Position numbers and translations under genes: made by a program. This document shows, piece by piece, positions 10,718-23,305 of a stretch of 64,000 nt of DNA (positions are counted from its first letter, which is position 1; every line of letters begins with the position of its first letter). The notes under the pieces are model-generated. The model saw nothing but the letters and a program-made list of their open reading frames with translations. It had not been told where the DNA came from and made no database searches. The stretch spans positions 1,353,779-1,417,778 of the forward strand of contig QANY01013423.1 of assembly GCA_003255025.1 (NCBI GenBank). Reading direction: 5' to 3'. The stretch comes from Datisca glomerata. Taxonomy: Eukaryota; Streptophyta; Magnoliopsida; Cucurbitales; Datiscaceae.

Positions 10718-13020
10718 ACTTTTTCACAATTTACCTAGATCTCTTCATGTCTGCACATCACAAACTCACTTAAATTACAATCAAAATTTATCAGTTTCAT
10801 GTTTTAATGTAATGTTTGTTTAAACATACTAACTTCAACACCCATAATCTCTCCATCTATCTCCCTAATTTTAACACATTCTTTTGCACTATTTTAATTA
10901 TAAAAAACTGCATTAACATTGCAACAATTTATATGAAAATATATAACATTAAATTGATGATCTCACTATTTACTCATAAGTATTCAAAGAAACCATTATG
11001 TGCCTTCTTCATGTTCACATTTGTGTTAGCCATCTGAAATATATGTTACTATAATCAAATTTAGTCCCGTGATAATGCCTTCTTATCATGATTATCTCTG
11101 ATACTAATTTATAACGGATTGAGCATAATCTAGTAAGAATGTTAAAGTCATATGTACCATTAAATTAATGATCATAATGTTATGTTCTTGTATACATTTA
11201 CCTCTATTATGTTATTAGTCAGGTTTATGCAATGACTATTTGAGATAACGAATTAATTGGAAGTGACATATATCAACAATCTTAATAAATGATAAACATG
11301 ATGTGAATGTCAATGGCTTGCGAAAATATGGTTATGTAAAGAATTTAAAGAATGTAAGAAACTTAGTTGATCTAGTTGCAACTTTTCTCCAAGTTTTTCT
11401 ACAATTTATCATGTTAAAATAATCATACTAGTAAATTTTCACCACGTCGGTAAGCTAGTTAAAAACTCTATAAATGTGAAAATCTCTATAATCATACAAA
11501 AATGATGTTGATCATGTAGTTCCCTCTAAGTTAGGACTTTTCCTTTTATTTGATTGCTTGAAGGATAACATATACAATGGTATTCATCTAATAACAAACA
11601 TACACCTCAAATAACATAGTTTCCAGAAAGAAAACAACCTCAAATAATATCTCCGTCCAACTACAATATTTCGTATAGAAACATGAAAAAAGCAAAAAAA
11701 TGAGAAACTAGTCTACAACATAGCAAGTTCCATTTGATTAAGTAAATCTAATTCAATTTAATGATATTGAGACATAAATTCTTATACGAGTTCACATTCC
11801 ATAAGTAAATGACTACCAACTTTGTCAATGCCGACAAGTCTTCCTTATTGATGACCAATAATCAAGAAGTTTAACTGTAAAAAATCCAACTTCAAACCAA
11901 TGTTAAGTTCTTAAATAGATCTATTCTAACAATAACAAAATATTAATCTTATTTCTTAAGAGCAACCTACAACATTAAGACATGAACATAATCCAACCCT
12001 TTCGCTAAAGCATAAAAATGAAGTAAATAAGCTTTATACAAAAATGTCACTGGAAAACATAAATCGTTTATGTACAAAGGTAACCCAGATTGTATACCAA
12101 ACTGATGGTTAACTATATCTGTTGTTAATAGAAGAAAAAGAACTATGAGCCAACAGATAAAATTATAACGAACTATATTCTCACCTTTTGGTTCCATTGG
12201 AATAATGAGAATAAACTCTTGACCATTTGAGATCCATACCACGATAGCATTAAAAATTTGTTTTAGGTGAGACTGTGTAGATTAACATTAATTAAGCCTA
12301 TATGTTTAAGACAGTAATGACACAACGATTTCTATCTTTTCTCATAGAATGTATTAGATATTGACTATATGGAATAATTCTTGCGAACCAATTGGTTGCT
12401 TGCATGTCAATTTTAATTTGATAAAAACATACACGTAAAGAAAATATTCTTTTAATTTTTTTTCCTAAAGACACTAAATTTGGCAAGGAAGAATACATTG
12501 AAGGAAGCAACCTTTGTAATTATATTATTCTAAAGGGTCAGGAAAATGATATAAATTGGCCTTTCAGTCAAGCTGCGGCTACTTGAACTAAATAGCCTAT
12601 GTATCTTTTTCAAAAAAAAAAACAAAATTTATGTGGCTTACTTAACCAATATAAATAAAATGAAATAGTTTATGATTTCAAGCGAGCACGGGGGCTTACT
12701 TAACTAATCTAAACAACTAAAATAACTCATTCATACAAATCTCTTCATGGATTTCACTCCCAAAATGAAAATCTAGTAGTGACGATATAGAAAATCTAAA
12801 AAAAAACAATGCATAGAAGAGGGACACTCACACACAAAATAATGTGCGGTAAGCAACACCCACAACAGAACTTCCCAAGAATCTAAAAATGCACAAAAGA
12901 GACGATAATAATTTATCCTCTTTTTCTCCCATAAGCATATCTTTTATAGTGAAATAGTATAATTGAAACTTTTAGAAAGAAATGACTAATTTCTTATTTC
13001 TTCTATAATGCTTAATGAGT
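10718..13020. other. AT-rich spacer, nothing recognised
   Basis: Upstream of the Ulp1-like relic and left of LTR-A. I see only AT-rich, low-information sequence and short chance open frames. No domain, terminal repeat or RNA gene is supported. If the three genes at 0.7-10.7 kb belong to one MULE, one of its ends should lie here, but I could not recognise a terminal inverted repeat. Confidence 0.45.
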
Positions 13021-14559
13021 TGCATGTCCCCTATTGAGTATCAAGGTCAATCCTTCCTTCTGCTTGTTTCACTATAAAAAAGAGTAAACACTAGTGATCT
13101 ATGTCGTTCTTCATTGAAGGAAAGAGATTTTACCTGGTTAGATAGAAATTTTCTTGAATAAACTGTGTTTGGTAGCCATTTATGTAATGTTATAATATAG
13201 ATTTATTTTCATTAAAGAATCAATCGTACTAATCTTAAAAAAAAAGCAGTCCTATTTATGCAGTGTAATATCTGGATTACAATTTTATCAATAATTTAAA
13301 GGGTCCACGTCCCTAGGGTGAATAATGTTTTGGTTTAAATTGTTGTCAGCACTAGTATAATATTGGTATAGTTACTATTGAACAGGTAAAAAACACCCAC
13401 TTCCACGTTGACAAGGTAGGCCAACCAAATGGCTCCCAGAAAGTCATAGAAAAGCGGAAAAGAAGACTGACGTCACGAGACACCCGTAAGCAAATGAGAG
13501 GGTGAAGCATTAGAACGAGGTAAGAACGTCAGAATGGAAAGAACACAGTAGAACATGAAAGTGTATCAGAACATAAAGATAACATCAAAATAGGAGAAGC
13601 ATTAGAGCAGGGAAAGCATTAGAACAGGGAAATATGACTAGTTAACAGGAACTGACTGACAAGGGGCCCGCACCTTCAAGAATTGGAACAGATGAAAGGG
13701 GTCTAGAATGACAGTCAAGTGGCATAATTGATTAACTAGCTGAATGACTCGGATGAGACACGATGGCAGGCCAGCAAGTGGCTACGACTGACTCACTTGA
13801 ATCATAAGAAACCACTAAGTGACTGTGATTGATTGGTGGTTGAATGAGACAGATGAAAATGATAAATATGGAAGGGAAGGAGAGTTATACCTGGCAGAAA
13901 TGTCCCATCCATTTCATTATTATTCTAATAAGTTCATGTAAATTAGGAAGCCTATATAAAGGCCAGTGTGTTAAATGAAACACAAACATTCAATAGAACT
14001 CAAGCAAATAGAACTCATAACATTTATTCCTTAAATTCTCTTGTTCTCAAATTCTCTCTCCCTCTCTCTCTCTCCCTCTTTAATACTCATATAAATCAAC
14101 ATTTATCAATATTTTTCCCTTTGATTCCTAATTAGTGGAAAAATCCTTTACAACTACTATTATTAGTTTTTCACAAAATTACAAACTTCATTGAAATTGA
14201 GGTCGAAAGTGTAGACTCCGTCCATCTATGTAAAACTGCAGTATTTAATAACATTATGGTTCATTTGGTTCGCACAATCTTAAATGACCATTGGAATTTT
14301 ATTGATTGTGCATGATAATCTATGAAGTGATGGGTGATAATTTTTTATTGCTATTGTTATGGGCATTCCCCAACAACCAATGACATGGCACCACGTGGCA
14401 TGCCACGATAGAGGTCTCTACACTAGGAAAAGGAATCAAATGCCTGAGCCCCCAAGGGGAGAAAACTGACCTGACCATGTTAGTCCTCTAAAGAGCTCAG
14501 GCAACACCGACAACTGCAAGCTAAGAGCAACGTGAAGATGATCTAACGCAGGAGGTCAG
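13021..14559 (+). mobile_element. LTR-A, part 1 (old LTR, interrupted)
   Basis: From TGCATGTCCC at 13,021 this sequence matches the reverse complement of 28,932 down to ~28,140 (LTR-B). Shared blocks include AAAGGGTCCACGTCCCTAGG-like sequence at ~13,297, the stretch around GAAATTGAGGTCG at ~14,190, and GCCACGATAGAGGTCTCTAC at ~14,402. It is broken by a solo LTR at 13,379-14,152 and then by the gypsy element starting at 14,565. Its continuation reappears at 24,139. The family is identified from LTR-B, which has a TATA-like box and a typical LTR 3' region. No coding region of this family is present. Confidence 0.75.
13379..14152 (+). mobile_element. Solo LTR with target duplication ACTAT/ACTAC
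   Basis: A 774-bp block beginning TGAACAGGTAAA and ending CTTTACA is present in LTR-A but missing from LTR-B, which reads straight through the site (GTAGT at 28,567-28,571 on +). Flanking five-mers are ACTAT (13,374-13,378) and ACTAC (14,153-14,157); the empty site supports ACTAC as the original. TG...CA ends, a TATA box at ~13,953-13,959 (TATATAAA), a CT-rich leader after it and no internal region make this a solo LTR. Orientation is + from the TATA box. Superfamily cannot be assigned from the LTR alone. Confidence 0.88.
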
Positions 14560-14564
14560 CTAGC

Positions 14565-14774
14565 TGTTGGACATGGAATTTTAGGTCAATCACAGTTCAC
14601 CATGTCATAAGCTGGTGGGTCAATAATTGATCAATAAAAAATTACCACGTGTCATATTTAAATATCAGTCAAATTATACCAAGTGTCAAGAAGTGATTGG
14701 ACAAAGCTTTATTTTATGAAAAATAAGAAAATGCCATGTCTCAATGATGTAACGCATCGAATAAAATGGTGACA
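14565..14774 (+). repeat. 5' LTR, 5' portion (not inverted)
   Basis: From the CACGTGTCAT motif at ~14,646 this matches the 3' LTR from ~23,508 onward in the same orientation, up to ATAAAATGGTGACA. At 14,774 the match stops and integrase-downstream sequence on the opposite strand begins. The missing remainder of this LTR is found inverted at 20,403-20,833. The first ~80 bp match the 3' LTR copy poorly. Confidence 0.85.
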
Positions 14775-14807
14775 ATCATGTAGTTTTGGCTCGTGCAACG
14801 AGGAGCG

Positions 14808-15856
14808 TCATGTCATCTTTCTAGAATAATAGTGCTTTAAGAACTTTCCATTGATTGGACCAATCTTCAGATCGTCCCTATCAATAATTTTGTAAGCATC
14901 ATTTGTGTAAACTTCTTGGACAACATATGGTCCATCCCACTTAGAAGAGAATTTGTTTCCTGTGTGATGAGTACCGATGATAGGTCTGCGAATAGCATGC
15001 ACTAAGTCACCTACCTGAAATGATCTTGGTCACACTTTTTTGTTGAACACCTTAGACATCCGAGCTTGGTAGCATTCAAGGCATTGTTGTGCTTCGAGTA
15101 TCTTTTAATCAAGTGCATCTAACTCCTCCAAATGTAGCCTCGCATTTTCTTCTTCAGTCATTCCTTCCTGAATGGTAATTCAAATTGATGGAATTTATCA
15201 TTTAAGTGGTGAAACTGCTTCCACTCCATAGACCAAAGAATATGGTGTAGCTAGTGTTGGTGTTCAAAAGGTGGTTCGATATGCCAAAAGAGCTTTATCG
15301 ACTTTCTCATGCCAATCTCGCTTTGTTTTGGACACCACTTTCTTTAAAGATTACAAAGCGTTTTGTTGAATGCCTCTGCAAGCCCATTTGTTGGTGCGTT
15401 ATACATAGACGACTTATACTGCTTGAAATCAAACTTCTCACAAAGCTTATCCATGAGATTATTAAAGAACAACTTTCCATTATCGGTAATGATGTATTAG
15501 GGCACACCGTAATGGTAAATGATATATGTTCTAATAAAATTAATAACATCTTCTTTCTTAGCTTCCCTTAGAGGTATAGCTACTGCCCATTTTGAGAAAT
15601 AATCTATTCTAGCAAGTATGTAAGTATGCCCCCTTGATGACTTTATATTCAAAGGGCCAACACGATCAAGTCCCCACCCCTCAAATGGCCAAGACACTAC
15701 TGTTAGATGCAAAGGTTCTGGTGGTTGGTGAATGGAGTTGGCATGAAATTGGCAAGCATTACATTTCTTGGCATCATACTGCATCCTCAATTGATTTTTA
15801 ATCAGTTTTGAGCCACCATACACTTCAAGTTTGTCAACTCCAATTTCTAGAGCCAT
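14808..15856 (-). pseudogene. Gypsy integrase relic
   Basis: Minus-strand integrase of the gypsy element. The zinc-binding part is partial (CNACQFHANSIHQPPEPLH) and begins abruptly after RNase H residues. The catalytic core follows: WGLDRVGPL contains the first Asp, RIDYFSKWAVAIP continues, and after a stop at HYGVP the frame reads YIITDNGKLF with the second Asp and APTNGLAEAFNKT with the Glu. The C-terminal part reads HTGNKFSSKWDGPYVV and ends KHYYSRKMT at 14,808. Stops occur at several places. At ~15,783 the RNase H sequence (GGSKLIKNQL) is joined directly to the integrase finger, so roughly the last third of RNase H and the linker are deleted. Confidence 0.88.
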
Positions 15857-17330
15857 CTCAAGGCCAAATTATTAACGCTTGATATTCAACTACATTGTTA
15901 GAGCACAATTCACTTAATAAGAAACTGTATGGTAAGATCTGCCTTTTCGGCGTGATGAAAATTACCCCAGCTCCGGCTCCATCTTTTCTTGCCACGCCAT
16001 CAAAGAACATTATCTAAGGAGTGCATGTCTCAACATAGAATACTTCTTCAGCAGGAAGGTCTTCTGACAGTTTCCATTCTGATGGTACTGGATGATCTGG
16101 TAAGAAGTCCGCCAACGTTTGCCCCTTTACTGCCTTTTGAGGTACGTAAACGACGTCAAATTGTTGAATTAATACAGCCCATTTTTCTAGTTGTCTAGAG
16201 ATCACTGGCCTAGAAATAACATACTTAATGAGATCAACGTTAGCTATCAACTGTATAGTGAACACTTGCATATAAGGCCTTAACTTATCAATGGCGAAGA
16301 AGAGAGCAAGACAGGTCTTCTCAATAGGCAAGTAGTTGAACTCAGCTCCATTTAGGGTTCGACTAAGGTAGTACAATGCCTTTTCCTTTTCTTCTTCATT
16401 TTTGTGTGCTAGAAGGGCTCCCAGAGATTTTATTTGCAGCAATGTACAATACAATCTGTTTGCCCAGTATCGAAGCTACCAAAACATGAGGGTCAAGCAA
16501 GTACTTCTTGATGCTTGCAAAAGCTTTTACACATGCTTCATTCCTTTCAAAGTTGATGTCTTTCTTCATTAGACAATTGAATGATTGACATCGTGCTGCC
16601 AAATTTGATATGAATCTTCAAATGTAGGCAAGACATCCTTGAAGACTTCTAATTTCCTTTAGATATCATGGCTCAGGAATTTTCTGGATCGCGTTTATCT
16701 TTGACTGGTCTATCTATTTCTATGCCTCAATGTCTTACCACAAAGCCAAGAAATTTGCCTGATGTAACTCCAAAAGCACACTTGAGTCGATTCATCTTGA
16801 GTTGTTATTTCCTAAGACGATTAAAGATATTGCGTAAATCTTGTAAATGGACTCTCATTTGTTTCGTCTTTACCATAAAGTAATCAACATAACACTCAAC
16901 ATTTTTATGAAGCAAATCATAAAATATTCTCTACATCGCTCGTTGATAAGTAACACCATCATTCTTCAATCCAAAGGGCATGACTTTATAACAGTAGATT
17001 CCTTTTGGAGTTTGGAAGGCAGTTAACTCTTCGTCTTGTGGAGTAATTCGTATTTGGTTGTAGCCAGAAGACCCATCCATAAAAGATAGTGCTTCATGAA
17101 TGGTGGTCGCATCAATCATTATCTCTGTTATAGGCAATGGAAAGTCATCTTTTGGGCATGCATGGTTGAGATCGCGAAAGTCGACGCAGACAAGAATTTG
17201 TCCGTTCTTCTTTTTCACAGGGACAATATTTGCATTCCATGTAGGGTATTTAACTTCACTCGACAAATGGTGATTGTATTTTCTTGCGTTGTGATAGCGG
17301 GATGTATTGCAATACCGGTGAAATAACTAG
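15857..17330 (-). pseudogene. Gypsy reverse transcriptase / RNase H relic
   Basis: Minus-strand RT and RNase H. From high to low coordinate: RT fingers/palm at 17,266-16,931 with VPVKKKNGQILVCVDFRDLN, CPKDDFPLP, MDGSSGYNQI and MPFGLKNDGVTYQRAM. The YVDD region (~16,875) reads YYVDYFMVK, with the second Asp replaced by Tyr. Connection and RNase H at 16,602-16,014 follow, with LAHKNEEEKEKALYYLSRTL and EKTCLALFFAIDKLRPYM. A second RNase H-like stretch includes DGVARKDGAGAGVI-like sequence near 15,960-16,010 and ends at the deletion junction ~15,783. Several stops and frame changes. This is the standard plant Ty3-gypsy order PR-RT-RH-IN. Confidence 0.88.
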
Positions 17331-18720
17331 TAAAGGCGTTGTAAGCCTTTTTGGCAAGATTCATGTAACGACTTCAACTTCAACTTTTATCTGGTCTAGA
17401 AGAGTATTATCTTGTAACTTATTTGATAAACATTCTTCGATAGCTATTTCCATTAGTCCTTCTTTATTTGGATTCTTTATTCCCATTAACGAAACTTCCA
17501 TCTGCATAACTTCTTTTAAGGAATCGTTCTCCATGTAAAATTTTGCATAGGCAAAATGAGACTCAGCTTATGTGAAAGAATTCGTATCAGCATTGACCTT
17601 TTTTATTATACCATTTGAGTAGTATTTGGAGCATTGGTGCACAGTGGATGGCACTACCCGTTGCTATGGATCCAAGGTCGCCCTAAGAGTAATTTGTAAC
17701 TTATCTTGGATTCAACTACATGAAATACGTGTTTTATTTCAATTCTACAACTTCAAGATCTAGTTGAATCATGCCCATTGCTCGTTGCCACTCTTGATTG
17801 AAACCTTGAATCATGAGACGACTTTTTGACAACTCTTCTACAAGGATGCCATGATGCTTTAATGTTGACTTCAACATTATATTGACAGTTGAACCATCAT
17901 CAATCAGTAAATTGTAGCTCTTTTATGCAACCATACACGAACAAGGGTCGGTTAAGAGGTTTAGAACCTAATTATAGATCTTTATATGTGAATTTGATTG
18001 AGGATAAGCAAGAGGTGGATAGGATACACGCATTTTTTTGGTTTTTGGGAGAACGAAAATTGAAAAATATACTCATATGGATTTTGTAAAGCTTCAGTGA
18101 ATGCTTCCCTTATTTCTCGCCGGAGATGTAACAATTGACAAATGTTTTATCCAGCTGTTATTTCCGGCCAAACCTTTGATGTTGCTTCAGAACGGTTTAC
18201 AAGTGTATTGACATCCTCATTGCTAGCATCATTTTTCTCAATCGCAAAGCAGGAAACTACTGGAATAGTCTCATCTCCTTCCTCATTAACGAATCCTCTT
18301 AGAAAGTATTCTATGAATGAGATAGGAAATCGATGTCCTTTTACGAGTTCTTCACTACCTTTAGTTTTAACTTTTTACAGCCTTCGATTCTTCACAACTT
18401 TCTTCTTGGGAAAAGGTTGGGAGTTTCTTTTCTGGATCCTCTTAGGATGAAAGTGTCTGGTTGGTGAAGCTTGATTCTTCTTACACTTTCGACGAGTTAC
18501 AATGGTCCGTCCTTCATTTTCTTCATCACTCTTCACATAACATCTATTATTCTCTTTTTCCTCAAATTTTGAAGGGAGTTGAATAGCCACTGGTTCAAAG
18601 CATCCAAATTGGACTAGCTCTACATTTGTCATTCGAAGACCAAGTGACGATTGAACATGGCTTTCTCCATTGACGATCGTAACATGGTTAGACTGAGCTA
18701 CATCATCGATCTCCAATTCA
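17331..18720 (-). pseudogene. Gypsy protease region and gag-pol linker relic
   Basis: The retroviral-type aspartic protease site is at ~17,843-17,913 on the minus strand, reading LIDDGSTVNIMLKSTLKHHG (catalytic DDGS, as in many plant gypsy elements). Downstream sequence includes KISYKLLLGRPWIH-like residues, the conserved GRPW turn of the protease. The stretch 18,716-18,375 (IDDVAQSNHVTIV; ELVQFGCFEPVAIQLPS; basic end) is the linker that follows the gag zinc-finger region in this gypsy type. Multiple stops. Confidence 0.75.
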
Positions 18721-18756
18721 ATTTTCCTCTCTTTTGTGAGATTCAGAATGAGTTCT

Positions 18757-20311
18757 TTAAAAAAAGCATTTTTTAGTTAGATGACTAATCACACGATGAT
18801 ACTTGCAATAATTAGGATTGTTTATTTTCCCCATCTCTATAGGTCGTTTACACTCTAGCAATTCAATCAATTTTTGCTGCAAGAGTTGTTCAAGCATATC
18901 TCCCACGTGAGAGTCTGGAAAATGGTATGTTCTCTCTGCCCTCTCCTTCAAAGTTAATCGATGTCTTTCTCTTCCTTCACGACTCTCAACCTCTTTATCT
19001 TTTTTGGGCTTTCCCAAGATCTTCAACGGTGCAATATTGCAAACCATTGAATCTTTAGTCGATGCCTTATGAGATTTTTCTACCTTGTTGGCTGGAACAA
19101 ACATTTCTTGATTACTATGCTAGCAATACTTAATTCCATATCGTGAGCACGAGTGGCGAGCTCTTCAAATGTGTGAGGCTTTATCCCTTGAAGAATGTAA
19201 AGAAGTCCCCAATTCATTCCTTGAATACATATCTCAACTGTAAAAAATTCATATAGACGATCCTTACAATCAAGACTTAGAGAATGCCACCGGTTAATGT
19301 AATAGACTACAAGTTCATCTTTTTGCTACTTGGTGTTTGTAAGTTCCATCATGCTAACAGTGCGACGAGTGATATAGAAGCAATTGAGAAAATCCCTTTC
19401 GAGTTGTTCCCAACTGTCAATTGACTCTGGTTCTAAACCAGTGTACCAGTCAAAAGCATTTCCCTTCAATGTACGAATAAAATGCTTTACAAGAAGATCC
19501 CACATGTGCCGACGTTCTCACAGGTTTGAATGAAATGGGCAATGTGCTATTTTAGGCTTCCTTTTCCATCGAATTATTGAAACTTGGGAGGTTGGTATCC
19601 ATTTGGAACCCTCAAGCTATCGATTCTTGTCATGTAAGGTTTCGAATATGAGAGGGAGTTCTGAGACGTACCGTCATACTGAGCTCGAATGCTCTTCATT
19701 ATCATGTCTTGAAATTTTTGAATAGATAGTGAAGCAATTGTGGTAGATTCATAAGTCTGATGAAATCCTTGTGCACACTTTTCTTTACCTTTATTTTTAG
19801 CAAGCTTAGTACTGGAAAAACCTGGAGGATGTGACAGAGTTCCACTTGTTTCACCTTCGACTTCTAACTTATTCATGAAAGAAGCAATCTGCACATCTTT
19901 ATCCTCGACCACATTTGTTAAAGTAGAGATCTTTCGCTCCATCTCAGCGACCTTTTTTTCAATAGTAGTTGCATCAGCCATAATGACAGACATAGTCTTC
20001 GAACCAGCATAGTATGATGGGGTTTCCCCAATTTTCAAGACTTTCACATGAGCAATGTTACTCTTTCCACAAGTAAATTCAAAGAGATAATTGGTTGTCT
20101 TTTTGGCTTGTGATATGGAGAGCAAGATTGCTGATTAATTTGAAGACCAACAATTCTCAAGCGACAACGATTCATCAGGCCACTAAATAAGTCTTTCATT
20201 GCATTTATCATCTGGTTGGTATTGTTTGTGATCACAGTTTGATCAACAACAGGAATCGAATATTTAACATCAATAAAGTTGGTGATTTGAGAATGTTTCT
20301 TTGAAGCCATT
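18757..20311 (-). pseudogene. Gypsy gag relic
   Basis: Minus-strand gag begins at ATG 20,311 (MASKKHSQITNFIDVKYSIP), 92 bases from the LTR end. The coiled-coil section at 19,990-19,830 reads ATTIEKKVAEMERKISTLTN. YSKPYMTRIDSLRVPNGYQP precedes the retrotransposon gag domain at ~19,570-19,130, which is broken by stops but still readable (HIAHFIQTCENVG). The C-terminal part at 19,104-18,757 includes RRLTLKERAERTYHFPDSHV-like sequence and NPNYCKYHRVISHLTKKCF, a C-x-H-x-C type zinc motif. This order matches the gag of plant gypsy families such as those in cucurbits. Frame changes near 20,120 and many stops. Confidence 0.85.
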
Positions 20312-20380
20312 GAACTTGATGATGGTAAGAAACTTGGAACTTTAAACTTGAAAGGAGAAAGAGATGAAAGGCAGAGATGT

Positions 20381-20396
20381 TCCACCGGGCGTGCCA
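20381..20396 (-). other. Gypsy primer-binding site
   Basis: Reading the minus strand from the LTR end (CA at 20,403-20,404) there is a short spacer, then TGGCACGCCCGGTGGA. The reverse complement ends in CCA, as expected for a tRNA 3' end. The tRNA species was not identified. Its orientation shows this LTR piece plus gag is a minus-strand unit, unlike the ends of the element. Confidence 0.75.
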
Positions 20397-20402
20397 GAAA
20401 TT

Positions 20403-20833
20403 TGTATGCACAAACTTCATTATTACAAAAATCGAACAACGAAAATTGATTGACAAATATAATTTTTGTATTGAAAATTTGAATGAGTACAATCTCTGTT
20501 TATGAATTCTTTACAAAAGAATAATCCTTTTATTCTTCTCTTATATTGAACTTCAAGTCGAGGTTTGATAGCGAATTTCTCATATTGAAGGTTGAATCTT
20601 CTACGCTTGTGATGGTAAAAGACTTGGATGAGTTCTTCTTGAATCTTTAGGCTTCGAGCTAGTTTATAGATCAATCAAACTCGTTGTGTAGCTTGAATGT
20701 CTTAAACTTGAAATAAAACTTTGTGTCTCTGAAAAACTTATGCCCTTATGAAATGACATTCCCACCTATTTATAGAGATTTTGAGAGAGGTTTAGTGACA
20801 CGTGGCTGAATTTTACTGGTTATTTAAGATGAT
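20403..20833 (-). repeat. 5' LTR, 3' portion (inverted)
   Basis: Matches 23,648-24,133 as reverse complement, including the TATA region (CTCTATAAATAGGTGGG), the transcribed leader and the end TGCATACA. The match stops at ~20,833, at the same LTR position where the non-inverted 5' portion stops at 14,774. Together the two pieces make one LTR of roughly 640 bp. Confidence 0.85.
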
Positions 20834-20869
20834 TTCCTATATGAGCTCAGACTTTTAATGATACTAGAA

Positions 20870-21055
20870 GAAAAAAAATGAACTACGGTCTGACTTGATC
20901 CCTTTTCTAGAAGGGTACGTAGACAGCCTATGAGCAAATCTCTTTAGTTCAGTTAAAAAAACCTCAACGAACTATGGTCTGACTTGATCCTCTTTCTACA
21001 AGGGTACGTAGGTAGCCTAAGAGCAAACCTCATTGGTCCAATTCAAAAAAACAAA
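20870..21055 (+). repeat. Two ~93-bp repeats downstream of pol in the gypsy element
   Basis: Two direct copies at about 20,879-20,972 and 20,972-21,050. Each contains GGTCTGACTTGATCC, then AAGGGTACGTAG and CCTA-GAGCAAA. Such GGGTACGTAG repeats occur after pol in many plant gypsy elements. Their + orientation agrees with the outer LTRs and not with the minus-strand pol, which supports the inversion. Confidence 0.75.
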
Positions 21056-21284
21056 TCACCAATGTGACACATGGTCAAATTTTTCGCACATTGTATTGAG
21101 TCCAACAAAATAAAGGCAATGTATTATAAAGATCAAGTAACAAATGTAAGGATAAAAGAATAGAATAAAAGAAATGAATAAAGATAGACACTTCAAAAGC
21201 TTTCTAAAAATCTCATGAGCTCTGAAATTTCACTTCGTCATTGAAAGGACGTAATATGGTCATCAACAAAGCTCTAAGAAATCT

Positions 21285-22262
21285 CATGTGCTCGGGAATG
21301 GTAGTGCAAGGAAAGGTGTCGTCACCAAAGTCGGCAAAGGAAACCCCCGCACTCTGGGGGAACGGTACTGCGGAAAAAGGTGTCATCACGAAAGTCGGCA
21401 AAAGAAACCCTCGCACTCTGGGGGAAAGCCACTGTGGAAAAAGGTGCCATTACCAAAGTCAGAAAAGGAAACCCAAACACTCTGGGGAAACGCCACTGCG
21501 GAAAAAGGTGTCATCACCAAAGTCGACGAAAGAACCCTCGCACTCTAGGGGAACTCCACTACGGAAAAAGGTGTTGCCACCAAATTCAGCGAAGTAAAAC
21601 CTCAAACTCTGGGGGAACGCTCTACGGGAAAATGTTTCATCACCAAAGTCGGCAAAGGAAACCCTTGCACTCTGGGGAATGACACTGTGGAAAAAGGTGT
21701 CGTCACCAAAGTCGGTAAAAGAAACCCTCACACTCTAGGGGAACACCACTAGGGAAAAATGTGTCATCTCTAAAGTCGATGAAGGAAACCCTCGCACTCT
21801 GAGGGAACGCAGCTGCGGAGAAAGGTGTCATCACCAAAGTCGGTGAAGGAAACTCTCGCACTCTGGGGGAACGCCACTGCGAAAAAAGGTGTCATCATAA
21901 AAGTCGGCGAAGGAAACCCTTGCATTCTGGGGGAACGGAGAAAGGTGTCGTCACCAAAGTTGGTGAAGGAAACCCTCACACTCTGGGGAACGCCGCTGCA
22001 GAAAAAGGTGTCATCACCAAAGTCGGTGAAGGAAACCCTTGCACTCTAGGGGAACGATGTTGCAGAAAAATGTGTCATCACCAAAGTCGGCGAAGAAAAC
22101 CCTCGCACTCTAAGGGAACGCCACTGTGGAAAAAAGGTGTCATCACCAAAGTCGGCGAAGGAAACCCTCGCACTCTAAGGGAACGCCACTGCGAGAAAAG
22201 GTGTCGTCACCAAAGTCTTGATAAAACTCTCGTACTTTGGAGAAATGCCATTGCAAGGAAAG
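21285..22262 (+). repeat. 64-bp tandem array, 15 units
   Basis: Fifteen copies of a ~64-bp unit (GGAAAAAGGTGT, CACCAAAGTCGGCGAAGG, AACCCTCGCACTCTGGGGGA). Counting from the TCGG position gives spacings of 63-65 bp, with one shortened unit of 56 bp near 21,904-21,960. The array lies between pol and the 3' LTR, where some plant gypsy elements carry satellite-like repeats. Because 64 is not a multiple of three, each open frame through the array cycles through three peptide registers; the open frames here are a by-product of repetition, not genes. Confidence 0.92.
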
Positions 22263-23258
22263 ATGAAACATAGCTAAAGATGGGAGCCATCACCACTTTG
22301 GAACGATGACATTCAAACAATATTGTAGTAGTTTGACATATATGATTTACTTACATAAAGCACAGATAATAGTGAATAAGATGTATGAAAACAATGAATA
22401 AAAAATAGAGGGGAGAAAGAATCACCTTTAACGTCAAGTTGAATTTTGATCTCCACTCTCAAGGAAGCATATCTGATCGAAGATCCCTAGTGTCTCTTTG
22501 ATTAAACCTATAAAATATGGGTCAATTACCAACATGGAGTTAATGAAAGACTATATGCAAGGCAGATCAGTAAAAAAAGCAATGAAGTTGACACCACATT
22601 AACGTGTTCAGAGAGAAGAAAAGCATCAATCAAGCGAAGCTTATGATAAATGAAAGCCAACTTGTTTTTTTTTTTAAAACCAACAATTCGAAAAAGTGAA
22701 GAAAAAGCAATAAACATGAGCATAACGGAAGATGAAGGAAACTTTAATGTCTCTTAAATGACGCAGTAAGAGAAAATAAACATGAGGCAGGGATACTGAA
22801 GATGAAGATCACATGCGTGTCCTGTTCATAGAAAATGATGGAAGAGAATTAAAAAAGAGCCAAGCAAAACTTTTCACATATGAAGTTAATAACGAGAATC
22901 CCAAAAAATTGGTGGAATTGTTGGCAGAGTGGTTCTATTCATGCACAAAGAGGAGTATACGTAGGAAAAGGAGAAGAAGACAGCATATATGAACTTCAAA
23001 TTGAACAGTTGTGCAAGTGTTGGTTATCAGTACCTAAAAAGTAGAGCAATTTGGCAAGAAGAATTAAGCATGAATAAAAAAAAGGCCTTATTCAGTTTCT
23101 TCTACACCGAAGCTTATTTATAGGATTTCAATATGTGAATTAGGAGCCACAGGTGATGCACCAAAATGAGGGAAATTCGTTTAAAATTTAAAGAGATTAT
23201 CCTATCAACCTTATCATATAACTCATAGATGTTTATCAAGTATCAAACTTCTCTATTT

Positions 23259-23305
<47 letters not shown>

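Noticed and set aside
14808..20439. A separate minus-strand gypsy element nested in a plus-strand one
   Set aside because: There is no second set of LTRs or target duplication, and the two 5' LTR pieces are complementary halves; a single inversion is simpler.
21213..22273. Open frames through the 64-bp array as repeat proteins
   Set aside because: Frames are open on both strands and in several registers because the unit lacks stops; the 64-bp period shifts the frame each unit, so no constant protein repeat exists.
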